A stretch of 64,000 nucleotides of DNA from Neurospora intermedia (lineage: Eukaryota > Ascomycota > Sordariomycetes > Sordariales > Sordariaceae), in contig BTPP01000001.1 in assembly GCA_037102815.1 (NCBI GenBank), forward strand, positions 3,931,001 to 3,995,000. Direction: 5' to 3'. The notes under the pieces were generated by a model, which had not been told where the DNA came from, did no database searches, and worked only from the letters and a program-made list of their open reading frames with translations. The translations under genes were made by a program, and so were the position numbers. Positions 23,959 through 35,600 of the stretch are shown here, one piece after another. The stretch's first letter is position 1. The number at the start of each line of letters is the position of its first letter.

Positions 23959-24964
23959 GGTCAGACCCACAGAGGATCACCTCTATGTTCGACAAGAAAG
24001 AAGGGTGCTGGCGTTCAAATACGGTTACTCAAGCGTTAACCTTGTTCAGATGTCGTCCGGTCCTTGGCCATCTGTGCAGGCGTTTCTGTATATTAGAACT
24101 CCCTGTCGCTGCCTTGTAACTGGGCAACACTCGAAAGGAACCCGGGAACGCTAAGGTCGTCCTCAAGTCGAAAGAAGTCAAAATAGACGGACGAATCGGT
24201 CCCGAGGGGAGAGGAAAGGTGAAGGCAACCGCTTGGGGCTTGGCATAGTGAAGTACACTGAAGATATAATGTAAGTAGGAGGAGCAGGCTGGCTGTTGGG
24301 ACTCGGTCCTCCGCTGATCTTACCTCCCAAGGTTACACGGCACAGTAAGACTGCCTTGGACGGGCACAAGAAGACGAGGTCACCATCACCCGGGCAGTTG
24401 GTACTGTAGTAATGCGTTGCGGTATAATGGTTAGGTAGGTAGTGACTAGTTACATAATATCGACTAATATCCAACAGTGATGCTAATGCAAGCCAACTAG
24501 GATATCTTGAAGGACTAATGTAAAGAAAGTGAAAGAGTAGCATTGCGAGTATCGACGATCTTACCTCAAACTAAGCTCCAGACAGCCAAATTCCTGAGCT
24601 TCCGGCAGGGCCACAGCCATACAGATAGGAAGGTTTTGTCCAGGATGTGCCGAGTGAGGCTGTCCAGTCGGCAGGTTTGCTAGAGGGCTCCCGCTGAAAT
24701 GGGGTGCTGCAGGTGAGAGCAGAGGCCGCGAAGGGTCGGGTGTGAAGAGACGGTAGGGCGCACTGGCTGAGCTGCGGAAGACCCTCGACTGTGGCCACAC
24801 CCGTTGTAACACCAGTTCTAGTGGTTCCTACGTGGTGTCGACTGCGGACCATGGATGCGATCCGTCCTGGGATTGGTAGACTGGCATCAGGCTGGTCGAG
24901 GCCGTTTTCCCCAGGCAAGTCCCGTCTTCCTTCTCATCCCTTGGCTTGTTTGGTTGATCCATCT

Positions 24965-24989
24965 GATGGATGGATGGATGGATGGATGG
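24965..24989. repeat. (GATG)n microsatellite, about six copies
   Basis: A perfect GATG tetranucleotide run directly visible in the sequence. Confidence 0.9.
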
Positions 24990-25473
24990 GTTGGGACAGT
25001 TGGGACTTTTGGCCTATGGTGGTGTGAAGGCATGATCCAATCATGTTGGCTCGTCAGGAGGGCGGGATATCGGGATGGCCTCCAACGGTTTTCGGGTCTC
25101 CAAGAGGCAACCGAGCGTGGGCAAAAAGGATACGTAACAGTCACAAGCCTGGCGAGTCTGGTTAGCCAAATGTTTGTTTGCCTCGATCGTGAGCCAGTCA
25201 GGGCCTGGTTTGACAAGCGCTAGAGTGTGACATTGGCAAAGGTTGAGCAGCACGCAGCAGAGATTTCTGGAAGGGAAATGGCAGTCGAGAATAAGAGGAG
25301 AACAGTGTTGAAAAAGAGTCCAGTCACTGCCAAGCATGCGCACAAGGTGAGGTGACTGGAGTAGGTTACCGTCAACTGGAAGTGTCAAAAGTGCGTGCAA
25401 GTCGAAGGTGACCGTTGAAAGTGGACACCGGAGGGCATCTGCAATCAAAGATGGGGCCCGGACTGTCCCGCGC

Positions 25474-25476
25474 TAA
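25474..25476. repeat. TAA target-site duplication, left copy
   Basis: TAA immediately precedes the left inverted repeat and is matched by TAA at 55369-55371 after the right inverted repeat. A 3-bp TWA duplication is diagnostic of PIF/Harbinger insertion. Confidence 0.85.
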
Positions 25477-25514
25477 GGCCCTGATCGGCTGGCTGCACAT
25501 CCGGGTCGTGCAGA
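25477..25514 (+). repeat. Harbinger left terminal inverted repeat
   Basis: Starts GGCCCTGATCGGCT and pairs with the reverse complement of 55331-55368, with four mismatches in 38. It contains a shorter internal inverted pair, CTGCAC...GTGCAG, that could fold or bind transposase. Confidence 0.88.
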
Positions 25515-25906
25515 GGTAAAAGTTGGCTTTTTGGTTGCCAAGACTGATTTAAAAAACAGACTTAACTAGATTTAGCAGCGTTTTTACGCTAAAAGCTATT
25601 CTAACGAGTTTCTACACGAACCAGGGTGCCAAATTTCGTACTACGCTAATACGGCGCTTATTACCTTCTAGTACGGGTTAGAGATATCTACTTTTTTATA
25701 GTATTGAGTACTTTGTACGCCTAATTCTATTAAAATCGACGAAGGTCTCCAGACTACCTTCGTAGAGTTCGTATAGACTATTCGTGTAGATTAATGCGTA
25801 TAGACGGTATAAAAAGACGAAAATCCAATTGAATTAATATAATCCTGGGGTATAGATGAAGTTCTATTATATCTTAAAATATTTTGGTATAGGGTATTAG
25901 AAACGA

Positions 25907-26365
25907 TTGTCTACTATATTCTCTATACAAATTAATTATATACATCCTATTGTAAAAATCGATATAGATAGTACTAACCGAGCTACTTTCACTTTTATTA
26001 TAGCGAACGCAATCCACGTTCTCCTTAGCACCAAAAAAGGTATACGCAAACCGCCTACTCCTATACACCCGGGTAGCCCAATATATGCTAGAGAGCTGGC
26101 CGATACTATATACCGTAGTTCTAAGACCCAATTTAAAGACCTCTTTCGTATAGATCGGTATACCTTCAATACGCTAGTAGGATAGCTTTAAATCTATAGT
26201 ATAGAAGCGACTAGATACTAGACCGTACGCTAGAAGGTGATAGTAATACTATATATACTAATATACGCCGAGTCCTAGTGGGTTACAGTATATAAGTTCC
26301 AGATTAGCTAGAATACCGTGAGCGCTATCGTTAAAGATCTGCTCCCTAGATTCGTTACACTCTAT
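25907..26365 (+). pseudogene. Harbinger transposase, 5' part (interrupted by element 1)
   Basis: The plus-strand frame contains the segment FKDLFRIDRYTFNTLVG, the conserved N-terminal part of Harbinger/DDE_Tnp_4 transposases that precedes the catalytic domain. After it the same frame continues with scattered TAG/TAA codons that a C-to-T or G-to-A change explains. It stops being readable at the TCTAT duplication (26361-26365), where the LTR of element 1 begins; the frame resumes at 45421. The true start codon is not identifiable; the first open codon near 25907 is TTG. Dead by RIP-type nonsense changes and by insertion. Confidence 0.8.
26361..26365. repeat. TCTAT target-site duplication of LTR element 1, left copy
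   Basis: TCTAT directly precedes the left LTR; the second copy is at 45416-45420 directly after the right LTR. Confidence 0.92.
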
Positions 26366-26626
26366 TGTGAAAGCGTGATCCTACGAGTGATGAGACAATA
26401 AGATTAGAAGCCACAAATCAAAGTAATATTAAGTGTAAAGAAGGAAGGAGAAAGTAGGTAAACGCTGGCAATGGGAATCCGACATATAAGTCGGATTCTG
26501 CCGGGCGTCGCCGCCTTCCCGATCCGTAAGGTCTATCGATAAGAACATGATCCTCATTCCATCCGATGTGCCATGGTGCACCCCCTTGCCCAGTGCTCTG
26601 GGAGCCTGTCCAGCCGTGCCGTGACA
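26366..26626 (-). repeat. Element 1 3' LTR (left copy, 261 bp)
   Basis: Begins TGTGAAAG and ends GTGACA on the plus strand (TG...CA). It is aligned with 45155-45415 at equal length with four visible differences, all transitions. Composition is normal, unlike the interior. Confidence 0.92.
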
Positions 26627-26640
26627 TCACCCCCCCCTCC
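26627..26640 (-). other. Element 1 polypurine tract
   Basis: A run of C and T on plus, read as GGAGGGGGGGGTGA on minus, lies directly against the LTR. It is the expected primer for plus-strand DNA synthesis and fixes the orientation. Confidence 0.75.
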
Positions 26641-26867
26641 GAACGAAGGCTCAGCCCCAAAGCCGAAAGAGAAGAGAGACAAGAGATGAAATAAAAGGCC
26701 ATTGCCTAATATGTGGCAAGGAAACCAAGCATATAAATCCATTGTAGCGGTTGGTCCAATCTATTGCGTTGTAGTATTAAAAAGAAGCTAAAACCGCCTT
26801 CGTATTGGGTGTCCCAGCTCTATTTAATTTAATATATTGTAGCAACCTTATGCGACGCTGTCCGATT

Positions 26868-26955
26868 CCTAAAAAAAAAATTCCCCCTAGCTGGATTTGA
26901 ACCAACCGCTTCCCTGGTAGAGGATAGATGCCTTCGAACCTTGGTGCGCTATTGT
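26868..26955 (-). ncRNA. tRNA-like fragment with pol III-type signals
   Basis: Read on the minus strand, an A-box-like TAGCGCACCAAGG lies about 48 nt before a B-box-like GGTTCAAATCC. The latter sits in a proper T-arm: stem GTTGG/CCAGC with a 7-nt loop TTCAAAT. It is followed by TAGGGGG and then a run of ten Ts, a pol III terminator. No matching 5' acceptor strand is found and the anticodon arm does not fold well. This is therefore a tRNA-derived or decayed sequence rather than a working tRNA gene. It lies in the 3' untranslated part of element 1. Confidence 0.35.
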
Positions 26956-26959
26956 ATAG

Positions 26960-29900
26960 TTTTGTGGGCTATTACGCCATGTTACTGTACTACGTAGTTA
27001 AAGCTACGGTCGGTATTAGTAGTTGTTTTTATAACCCTTATGAACCCTATCCGTTACTTTCTTCTTGCGCAACGCATTTTAATTTTAATCGTTCCTTTAA
27101 CCGCCTCATTATCGTTTTTATACTTCCTTACTACCTTCCTATTCTCTATTGCTTTTAACTATATTCCTAGCCTCTTTGGCGGTCCCGGCTTCTTTGGGTT
27201 TTATTCGTGAAATTATTGTAATTTGAAGGTAGTATTCTTAAAGCAATTTGCCTTGTACCAGCCTAGGTCTAGGTCCTATCCTTTCCACATTGCCTAATAT
27301 TTTAGTATCTTCCCTTCTAGCTTAGAGGTTAGGATTTCTTCAATTTCCCATTCTTCTACTTCGCCCTCGTTATTCTCGACTAAAATTCCGCCCGGGTTCT
27401 TATTGGCCTAGCCTAGTAGGGGATTTTGGGGGTCCTTTCTCAAACGGTCGGCGTAGAATACCCTACTGCCCTGCTAGCTTTTAGGTACTTCTAGTTCGTA
27501 TAAATATCCCTTCATTTTAGTAATAAGGTATAGTATCCTAGTTAGGAGGTAGTCCAACTTATTACTAGGTCTATTTGTAGACTACCCTTTTTTAATAATA
27601 AAGACTTTATCCCTAATATTAAAGTTAGGCGTCTTGCGGTATCGGTTAGCCTGGGTAGTCTACCTCTTTTAGGCCTTATTGACAACCTCTCTTACCTAAT
27701 TGTAGTATTTCTTTAGGGTTTCCAGCATCTTTTGGGCGTCTGTTCTTAGTATATTCATTTTGGGGGCTACTATCCTATTTTCCCAATTGAAAGGTAGGTT
27801 AATAGGGAATCCGAAGGCTACCTCGTAGGGCGAAAGGCTATTTAGGCTATTATGAGGAAGTACAGCTTATATAGTATTAAGCGCGGGGATCGCTAATACC
27901 TAATTATCCTAATTGTAATTAACGTATGGTTAGATTCGCTGATCGATGTATTGGTTTATAATTTCAGCCTGGCCGGCTGTTTGTAAATATCCTAATAAGC
28001 TTAGCTTCTATTTAATGTTTAGGATAGCCGTTAATTCTTTAACGAATTTTAATACGAATTGGGGGCTTCTATTACTTGTAACGTTTCGGGGGAGACTATA
28101 CACCCGGTAGGGGCCCTCGTAGTAAAGCTGTACCGTTTACTTTACAGTTACTATATTATAGTATAGCGAGTACTACGAGGCTTTAGAGAACCTATCTACT
28201 ATAACGAATAAATTATTATACCCCTAGGATCTTTCTTTGGGTATAAATTTAAAATCGATTACTAGTAACTACCACGTCCGGTAATTGTAGTTTAAGGGCT
28301 AGGGGTATATTAGTCTAAGGGTTTTGTCCCGTAGAACCTTGGAGGAACGGTAGGTCTAATAGTTATTTATATATCGATTGATATTTACAATTAGGCTTAC
28401 CTACTAGTATTGGCCGGCTACTAATTTCCTTATTTTATTCCTTCCGGGGTATATTGTTAATTTAGTTGCGTAATTGGCCTTAATTACCGCCGTCCGGAGT
28501 GTTTCTTTGTCTAGGACTACTAATCTATTATTGTATAATAGTAATCCGTTCTGAAAGGTAAAGGGCCCGGGGTCGGAAGTCTCTACTTTCGCTCGGTAAA
28601 TACTAAGTAAATCTTCAATTCGGTTTATTTCTAAGAGTCGGTCTACTAGTATAGGACCTTTAGCCTCTATATCTTCTACAATCGAAGTAGTCTTTGGTAG
28701 AAATTCTAATCCGAAGACGTACACTAGTTCTACTAGGGGTATTTCTATTTTATTACCGGCGTAAATAAAGTATCAGCCTTCCGGTTTTAGTATTCTTAAG
28801 GTTCGTTAATTATTTCTCTTTTATAGGATCGTTTTGAATTCTTCCAACTTCCTCGAAAGTGCATCTACAACTGCGTTTTCTTTTCTAGGTCTATAGGTTA
28901 TTTTAAAATCGTATTTTAATAGAAGTTCAAACTAGCCCGCTTACTGTAGGTTAAATAGTTGTTTGGAAGAGAAATATTCTAACGCTTAATAGTCCGTTAT
29001 TACTTCGAAAGTATTGCCTTTCAATTCCGGCCTCTATATTTTAAGGGCTTTTACTACCGCCAGTAGTTCTTTATCGTAGATAGGATAATTAAATTCTACC
29101 GGAGCTATTATTTCGGAGTAGAAGGCTATTAGGTATTATCCGTCGTTCTACTTCTATAAGATTATTCTAGCGTATATTCTATCCGAAGTATCTATTTCTA
29201 CCCGGGTCTTATAATCGTACTAGAAGTGCGTTAAGACGGGCGTATCTAGTAGGGCGTTCTTAAGTACATCGAAGGCTCTTTAGTATTCGTTAATTTATAA
29301 GTAAGTTTTATCCTTTTTCGTTAGGGAATTTAAAGGCCGAACCAATCTCCTATAATCCTTTACGAATTTTCTATAAAAGTTATAGAACCCTAAAAAGGTT
29401 TGCAAATTTCTAAGGTTTATAGGGCGTAGCTATTCTTTTATAGCGGTAATTTTCTCTAAATCAATAGCGATTCCGTTAGTACTTACAATAAAGCCTAAGA
29501 ATTTTGTTCTTATTACATAAAATTCGCATTTTTTAATGTCGGCTTATAACCCCGCTTCCCGCAGTCGCTTCAATACTCGCTTTATATAGGTTTTATATTC
29601 CGCTAGATCTTAAGAAAAAATTAAAATATTATCGATATATATACTATAGAAGTTTTAGTACCCTATTAGGATATTATTAATAAAGCGTTAGAATAATAAC
29701 GGTCCCTTATAGAGCCCGAACAGTAGAATTTTATATTAGTAAGTACTAAAGCTAGTTCGGAAGGTCGTAAGGTCCTTTTGTCCTAGTATTATTCGTATCC
29801 TATAGAATGCTTACCGGATGTCGATTTTCGTAAAGACCCTCGCCTTACTAATGCGTACTAATGTTTCTTCGATTAGGGGTAGCGGGTATCTATCTTTTTT

Positions 29901-31420
29901 AGATATTGCATTCAATTTCTAATAGTCGACGCAAAAGCGTAGCCCTCCTCTATTAGCCTTTGGAATAAATAGAACGGGTGCCGCCCAAGGCGCCGAATTT
30001 ACTTCGATAAACCCTTTTTGTAGGCTATTAGTAATATATTTCCAGTACTCTTCCAATTCCTCTAACGTTATATAGTATAAAGGGTTAATGCCCAACTCTT
30101 CCGGCCGACGACCCTCTTCTAGTATAATTTTGTAGTCTATATTAGGACGGAGTTTAGGAAGGGTATCTAATTAAATCTTACTAAATACTTCCAATTCTTT
30201 AGGGCTATAATAGTCTGTAGGGACTTTATTTAAGATTGCTACTCTAATTTCGTCCTCTTCCTTAGGTATAACGGAGTTTATTAGTTCCTTCGACCGTTCT
30301 TTTTATTGGGCGTCGATTAGTCCTTCGATTTTATATAAACTGGTTATTTCGGGGCGTGCCTTTCTCTTTACAATATAATAATTGAATATTAGCCCGTCGA
30401 CTATAGCTAAATTGAAGGGTCTTTTTTTTACCTATCCCTATTCCTTCTTTAGCCGGTAAGGGCCCATTTCATTTTTTAAGGGGTACAATTGACTAATCTC
30501 AGCCGTCTTATATCGTAGGGTAGGTAATTCTCTCTCCTTATTATTACTCTACAATTCCCTCTCTATGCGGCTTATATTACGTTTCTGGCGATTTAGCAAC
30601 AACGAGCGTTTTGCCTTTTTTTGTAAAATTTAGAGGGGACGCTAGTCCGCGGTTTCGTTTTAGCCTTCTCCTTCGGTATCCTCCTACCCGGATCGGAATA
30701 TATCTTCTAATTCCTAAATTCTCATTCTAATCTTCTAGTACTTTATAGCGTTTGCCCCATCTTCCCGCCGCTAGTCTTCCCTTTTTATTAATTTTTCGTA
30801 TTTATTAATATTTTCTTAGTACGATAGATTAGTTAGGAGTAGTCCGGTCTTTCCCACCTCGATATCTTTAATCCTAAGTATTAGTATAATATAGGAGTAA
30901 AAGATTAATATTCCCCTCTTGCAATTAAGTAGGACGTCGTTTCTAGTTAATTATATTTTGCCTATAATTATATCTCTTTTGAGATTAAGTAGGACTACTA
31001 TCTATTAATTTGGGTAAGTTACTCTATTAATTTTTAGGTGACCCTTTAACGCCTATTTAATCTCGTTAGGCCTCGCTTTCTTATACGGTATTATTAGTCC
31101 TAGTTCGAAATCGTTATACTATTCAAAGTATAAGAGTTTCTTTAATTTACTAGCGAAGGATTTATTTACAATAAGGGATGCGTCTATTCCTATATCTACT
31201 AATATACGTCGAATTGAAACGGATATTCTATTATTTACTATAGTATAGTTAATTAAGAACGATTTCCCTCCACCTAAGCAATTTCTAAAGTCGAAGTTTG
31301 GATAGGTTCTATTATATAAATCTATTTCTAGGTTAATATTGCTAATAGACACTTTCCTTAGGAGGGAATCGATAGTACTTAGGGTATTTAATTTTCCGAA
31401 CTCTCTGAGTCCTCCTCGAA
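26960..31420 (-). pseudogene. Element 1 pol (protease, RT, RNase H, integrase), RIP-inactivated
   Basis: Readable in pieces on the minus strand. The aspartic protease lies at about 31,350-31,120, with IRRILVDIGIDAS in place of the usual VDTGA motif. Reverse transcriptase at about 30,200-29,330 includes a mutated catalytic box YIDN near 29,625 and a GFYNFYRKFVKDY segment near 29,340. RNase H follows at about 29,300-28,740. The integrase zinc-binding segment is open at 28724-28404, with LLYNNRLVVLD and a YPGRNKI stretch where the histidine is lost. The integrase core follows to about 27,450. Stops are TAA/TAG at places where Gln or Trp is expected. Domain order PR-RT-RH-IN is that of Ty3/gypsy. 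Confidence 0.8.
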
Positions 31421-31827
31421 GGACCCTTCGCTATCGGCTTTATCCTCGCCCGAATCTTTACCTTCTTACTTAAATTCTTTAATTATTAGTAATAGGGTAG
31501 GGCCCTAAGTCTTATCAACTATAACTATCAATTAGGCTTCGATCGTACGTTCGATCTTAGACTTTTCTAGGTATTAATTAGACAAATAACCCGTCTTTCT
31601 ATAAGAGAAGCACTTTCCTTCGGTTTAGAACTTCTTCATTTCTTCTAAGGATAGTCGATAGTATTTGGGGGTAATGATGCTAGGAGGACGGGGCGTAGGA
31701 GTCTTTCCGGATCGATTGCTAATTAGGGTTCGGAATAAAGCTCCTTTAGATAGAAAAGGATTATAGGACGTTACCTTAGCCCGAATTCTTACCTTTTCAA
31801 TTTTAAGCTAATTACTTTCATCTAGGG
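31421..31827 (-). pseudogene. Element 1 gag, 3' part with mutated zinc knuckle
   Basis: The minus-strand reading near 31,630-31,570 shows a CCHC knuckle in which only the first Cys survives (GKCFSYRKTGYLSN). The second Cys, the His and the third Cys have been changed to Tyr, exactly the C-to-T effect of RIP. The 5' part of gag lies at 43083-44605, on the other side of element 2. Confidence 0.6.
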
Positions 31828-31832
31828 ATTAA
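31828..31832. repeat. ATTAA target-site duplication of element 2, left copy (RIP-altered)
   Basis: Directly precedes the left LTR. The right copy at 43078-43082 is ATTGA; the single G-to-A difference is a TG-to-TA RIP change. Confidence 0.8.
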
Positions 31833-32171
31833 TATTATAGGGCATTCTTGGTGGATACCTAGATGCTCTGTCTTGTCATAGCAGCTACTCGTTAGAGCGC
31901 ATAGTCTATCATATAAGAATGCTCATCCCATCAACCTCTATTAAGGTTAACGGATCATCAATTCATATCATACCAACCTTACATCTATCTTACTCACACT
32001 CAATAAAATTGTATACGAAGTCCTAAATTGAGGCTCGTAACAAGTCTTATCTTCAACTTCCTTTAATAAAACTATCGTTAATCGTTACATACTATTACTC
32101 TATCTAATAACCGGTTATTTACTCTATTATTCTCTATTATTATTACTTATAAAACACATTTTTGCGTAATA
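31833..32171 (+). repeat. Element 2 5' LTR (339 bp)
   Basis: Begins TATTATAGGGCATTC (ancestral TGTTATAG as kept in the right copy) and ends GCGTAATA (ancestral TAACA). It keeps more CpA than the right copy. Confidence 0.88.
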
Positions 32172-32999
32172 AGTAGTACCTACAATTCAATTTCAAACCG
32201 ACTTTATTATTCTTTACGTCTCTTCCTTTCATCGAAGGAGGAAATACATTAGGATCTAATAACGATTTATTAGATTTTTCAACCATTATTTAACTTTATT
32301 CTTTCAAATTAAGCATTTATACTTTTACTCCTCGGAATCCCCTTTCTTCACTACTTTATTACTACTTATTTAAATCTAAAAGCCAAATTAAATAATATTA
32401 AAGACCAATTAGGCAAATCCCCAAACGGCCTTTAACCTTTAGGAGGAAAGTCTAATATATAAAGTATATTAAATCGTCAAATTCACTACTTACGAACCGT
32501 AACTTTACTATAAGGAAAAACTTCAACTTCTAACCGCCGAACTACTTATTAAAGCAATACAACTATACTTAAATAGAAAAACCGGTTATATCGAAATTAA
32601 ACCTAATTAAACTACTAATACTAGTAACAATATCTATAATAGGGGATAGATCGTTAATTTAAATACAATAGACCGCGAAGTTCAATAGGTCCTATATAAA
32701 TATCGCCAATTAGTTACTAACTATCCTATTCTAATATACTAAATTTAGCCCTTTACAATTAAAGAAGGAGTATCGTTATAACTACGAAAGAAGAATTAAA
32801 AATAATTTATAGCCCGAATTAAAACGAATAACGCTACTATTAATACTACTACTCAAATACCTATTCCCTCCAACACCAGCAATATAAGCGTTCACTCCTC
32901 TCCGGCAAACTTTTCGAATACCGTTAGGATAGTTAATATACTAACCCTCATCGACCCAACGCAAATTCCTATACCGCCTTCCTTACCGCCCACGCCTAT

Positions 33000-35600
33000 T
33001 AAGTAATATATTTAACCAAACCCAATTTAACGACCTTTCTCGCCTATAGAGTCAATAGTTTTACGAGTAAACTCAATTATTAAAATCGCTACTAATATTA
33101 TTCAATAACTAACTACTAATCCTACTACTAAACATTTTAGAAATTTCGCGCAAATTGAAATTCTTCTACGCCTAGCGTAAAAATAGTAGTAAAAGTAAGT
33201 AAAATAATATTTAAGAACGGTTCTTACTAACTATTTTCCTATACACCCTATTAATTTAAACTAAAATACCATATACTTTACCCAACGTAATATAAAGACC
33301 GGAGGTAAATCCCTAAATTATCTACTTCACTTCACCCAACCGGTCTATAATACTATACACTTAGCTCAAAACAGCGTAAAATTCGGTTTTAGTCTCCCAG
33401 CGCCCGCTACCGCCAAGCGCAATACCTCTCAACCTTATAAGAATCCTACCATTCATTATAACTAGCGCTCTAATAGTCTTATTAATCCTACTAGCGAAAC
33501 GGCTATAATAGGCGCTAAGGACCCGCGTAATACTACTAGTCTAATTAACTAAATAAAAAATCTTCGTATTAATCGTACTAACTAGCAACCCCTATTCGAA
33601 AACGTTAACCAACTTCCTATTCACCTTCGTAAATATATACCAATTCCTACTATTAACCGTAACGTCTCTAATTAAATTCTACGAATAAACCTTAAAGAAT
33701 TAATAAACTAAGCTCCAATAAGCAAAAAGCAAGCGGAATAGTAAAGACTACCGCCTATAGTTCTAAATAACAATAATTACCTTCCTTTAACTACTCCAAA
33801 GGCTCCCATTCCTTCTACACATTCAACCTTCCGCCAGAACGCTCATTCTACTAGCAACCTATAGGCTATATACTTTAACGTTAGTTCTAACACTTCTATC
33901 CCGTCGATTAAAACCAATAGTAATAGTATAATAACGGACAACTCGGCACTTCGCGAAATACTTAAAGATTTATACAATCGTATTAAAGAGTTGGAAGATC
34001 GGAATTAAATTTTTACTAACTCTATCTCTAAGGCTAATATAAGTAATTATTAATTAATTAAGGAAGAACTTTTTAAAATTTTAAATATTAGAATATATTT
34101 CCCTAATACAAAACCTAATAAAATGAAGAAGGGTATATATTAAGACGGTAAGGTTAATATTTATACTACTTTTTACGGATTCAATAATATACTTAAAGGA
34201 CATTTAAAGAATTACCTAAAAAGACGCTAAATTCTTACTAACAACCTTAACCAACTATTCCACAGTACTATACTATATTAATAGAATTTTACCCTCTCTA
34301 AGGAGGAATATAACAATCTTCGCAATAATCTCAATAAAACTCTCAATACACTTAATATTATATTCAGTACCAAACTATATAAAGCGTAGAAATAGTTAAA
34401 TACGAACAAATTCACTATAGAACTATACAAAACTAACACACAGGCGCTTCGCGACTACTCGACCCAGCTATTCAAACACGTGCGCCTTTGGGGAGATTCT
34501 TCGGACTTCCAACTATACACTCGCTTGTAGAACAGCCTACACCCTATAATACAAACCGCGTATATTATTCCGGAATAGAATATTAATCTTAGTAACTATA
34601 TTAATAAGGTTAAATAGAAGGCTATCCTAATATACCGCTTATTCCTAGAATTTTCAAAAAATAGATAGTCAATTTACTATACTACTAATAGCTCCAATAA
34701 TAAGGACGACAATTCTAACGTTTATATTAATTTCTAGGGAAACTATAATAATAATAAACCTTTCCAAAAAAACTTTTTATCCTATAATAATAGGTTTAAT
34801 AGTAAATTAAATAAGAAATTTTATTTTAATAAAGAATTTAGGAACTTTAATAATAAATTCAACAAGTACAATACAGACCGATCGGGCAATAACAACGGCC
34901 GCTAACGTCGTTAGGGTAAGAAATTTAAGTACCGTTAGGTTTTACGGGACGGTCGTTATACTTATACTTCCGCCGCAATAATCTTCGCAAACGACTCTAA
35001 TATAGAAGATAAGGTTTACTACTTATAGAATAAAGGTTACTATTTTATTAGGAACTTCGAGGAAGAGGTAGAAGAATTTATAGTAGATACTTCCGAGGTT
35101 AAATATAATAACAAACCTTCTACCTATTTTACCGGCCATTTAGCCCCTAATAAACTTTCGTCTCTTAGTATTTTATTATTTCATATTATTTCACATACAA
35201 CAACTAACGAACCGACGGTCATTCTTAACGCGGTTCCTATTAGAAGTACCGACTCCAACGGGCCTATATAACCCCTATTATTAAATCTATCATCCAATGC
35301 CAAATTTACAACAATTCCTAAACGTTTAGAGAAGGCCTAAGTATTTTATAGGTCGTCCAATCCTTCGTCTAATAATCGAGTAACTTCTATAAAGAACAAT
35401 CGGAAGCTACTTAATTAAACTGGAATATTAAGGAAAATAGACGTCTAAGTAAATTTACTAATATTAATAAACGGATAGAAGCCCAACTTATTAGAGGTTT
35501 AATATAAAAACTAATATACACTACTTACTTTTACCGAAGGATAAACTATTGAAGCAATTCCGGATATTATTCTTAGGAATAGGAAAATAAACTTACAAAA
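33000..35600 (+). pseudogene. Element 2 gag region, RIP-inactivated
   Basis: Plus-strand readings of gag character: a capsid-like stretch near 34,480-34,660 containing VRLWGDSSDF-like sequence, then an Asn/Lys/Phe-rich basic linker at about 34,740-34,920, then an acidic spacer leading to the protease. Many TAA/TAG codons interrupt it. The boundary to pol and the original start codon cannot be fixed. Confidence 0.5.

Larger units (their letters stand above)
23959..25476. other. upstream region of the Gln-rich membrane protein, up to the transposon block
   Basis: About 1.5 kb of normal composition. It may contain unplaced 5' exons of the minus-strand gene (see that entry) and holds a GGAT tetranucleotide repeat. 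It ends at the TAA target site of the Harbinger element. Confidence 0.4.

Noticed and set aside
26418-26702. 94-codon minus-strand frame across the LTR of element 1
   Set aside because: It crosses the LTR boundary and purine tract, and the LTR copy at 45207-45416 has only part of it; LTR sequence, not a gene.
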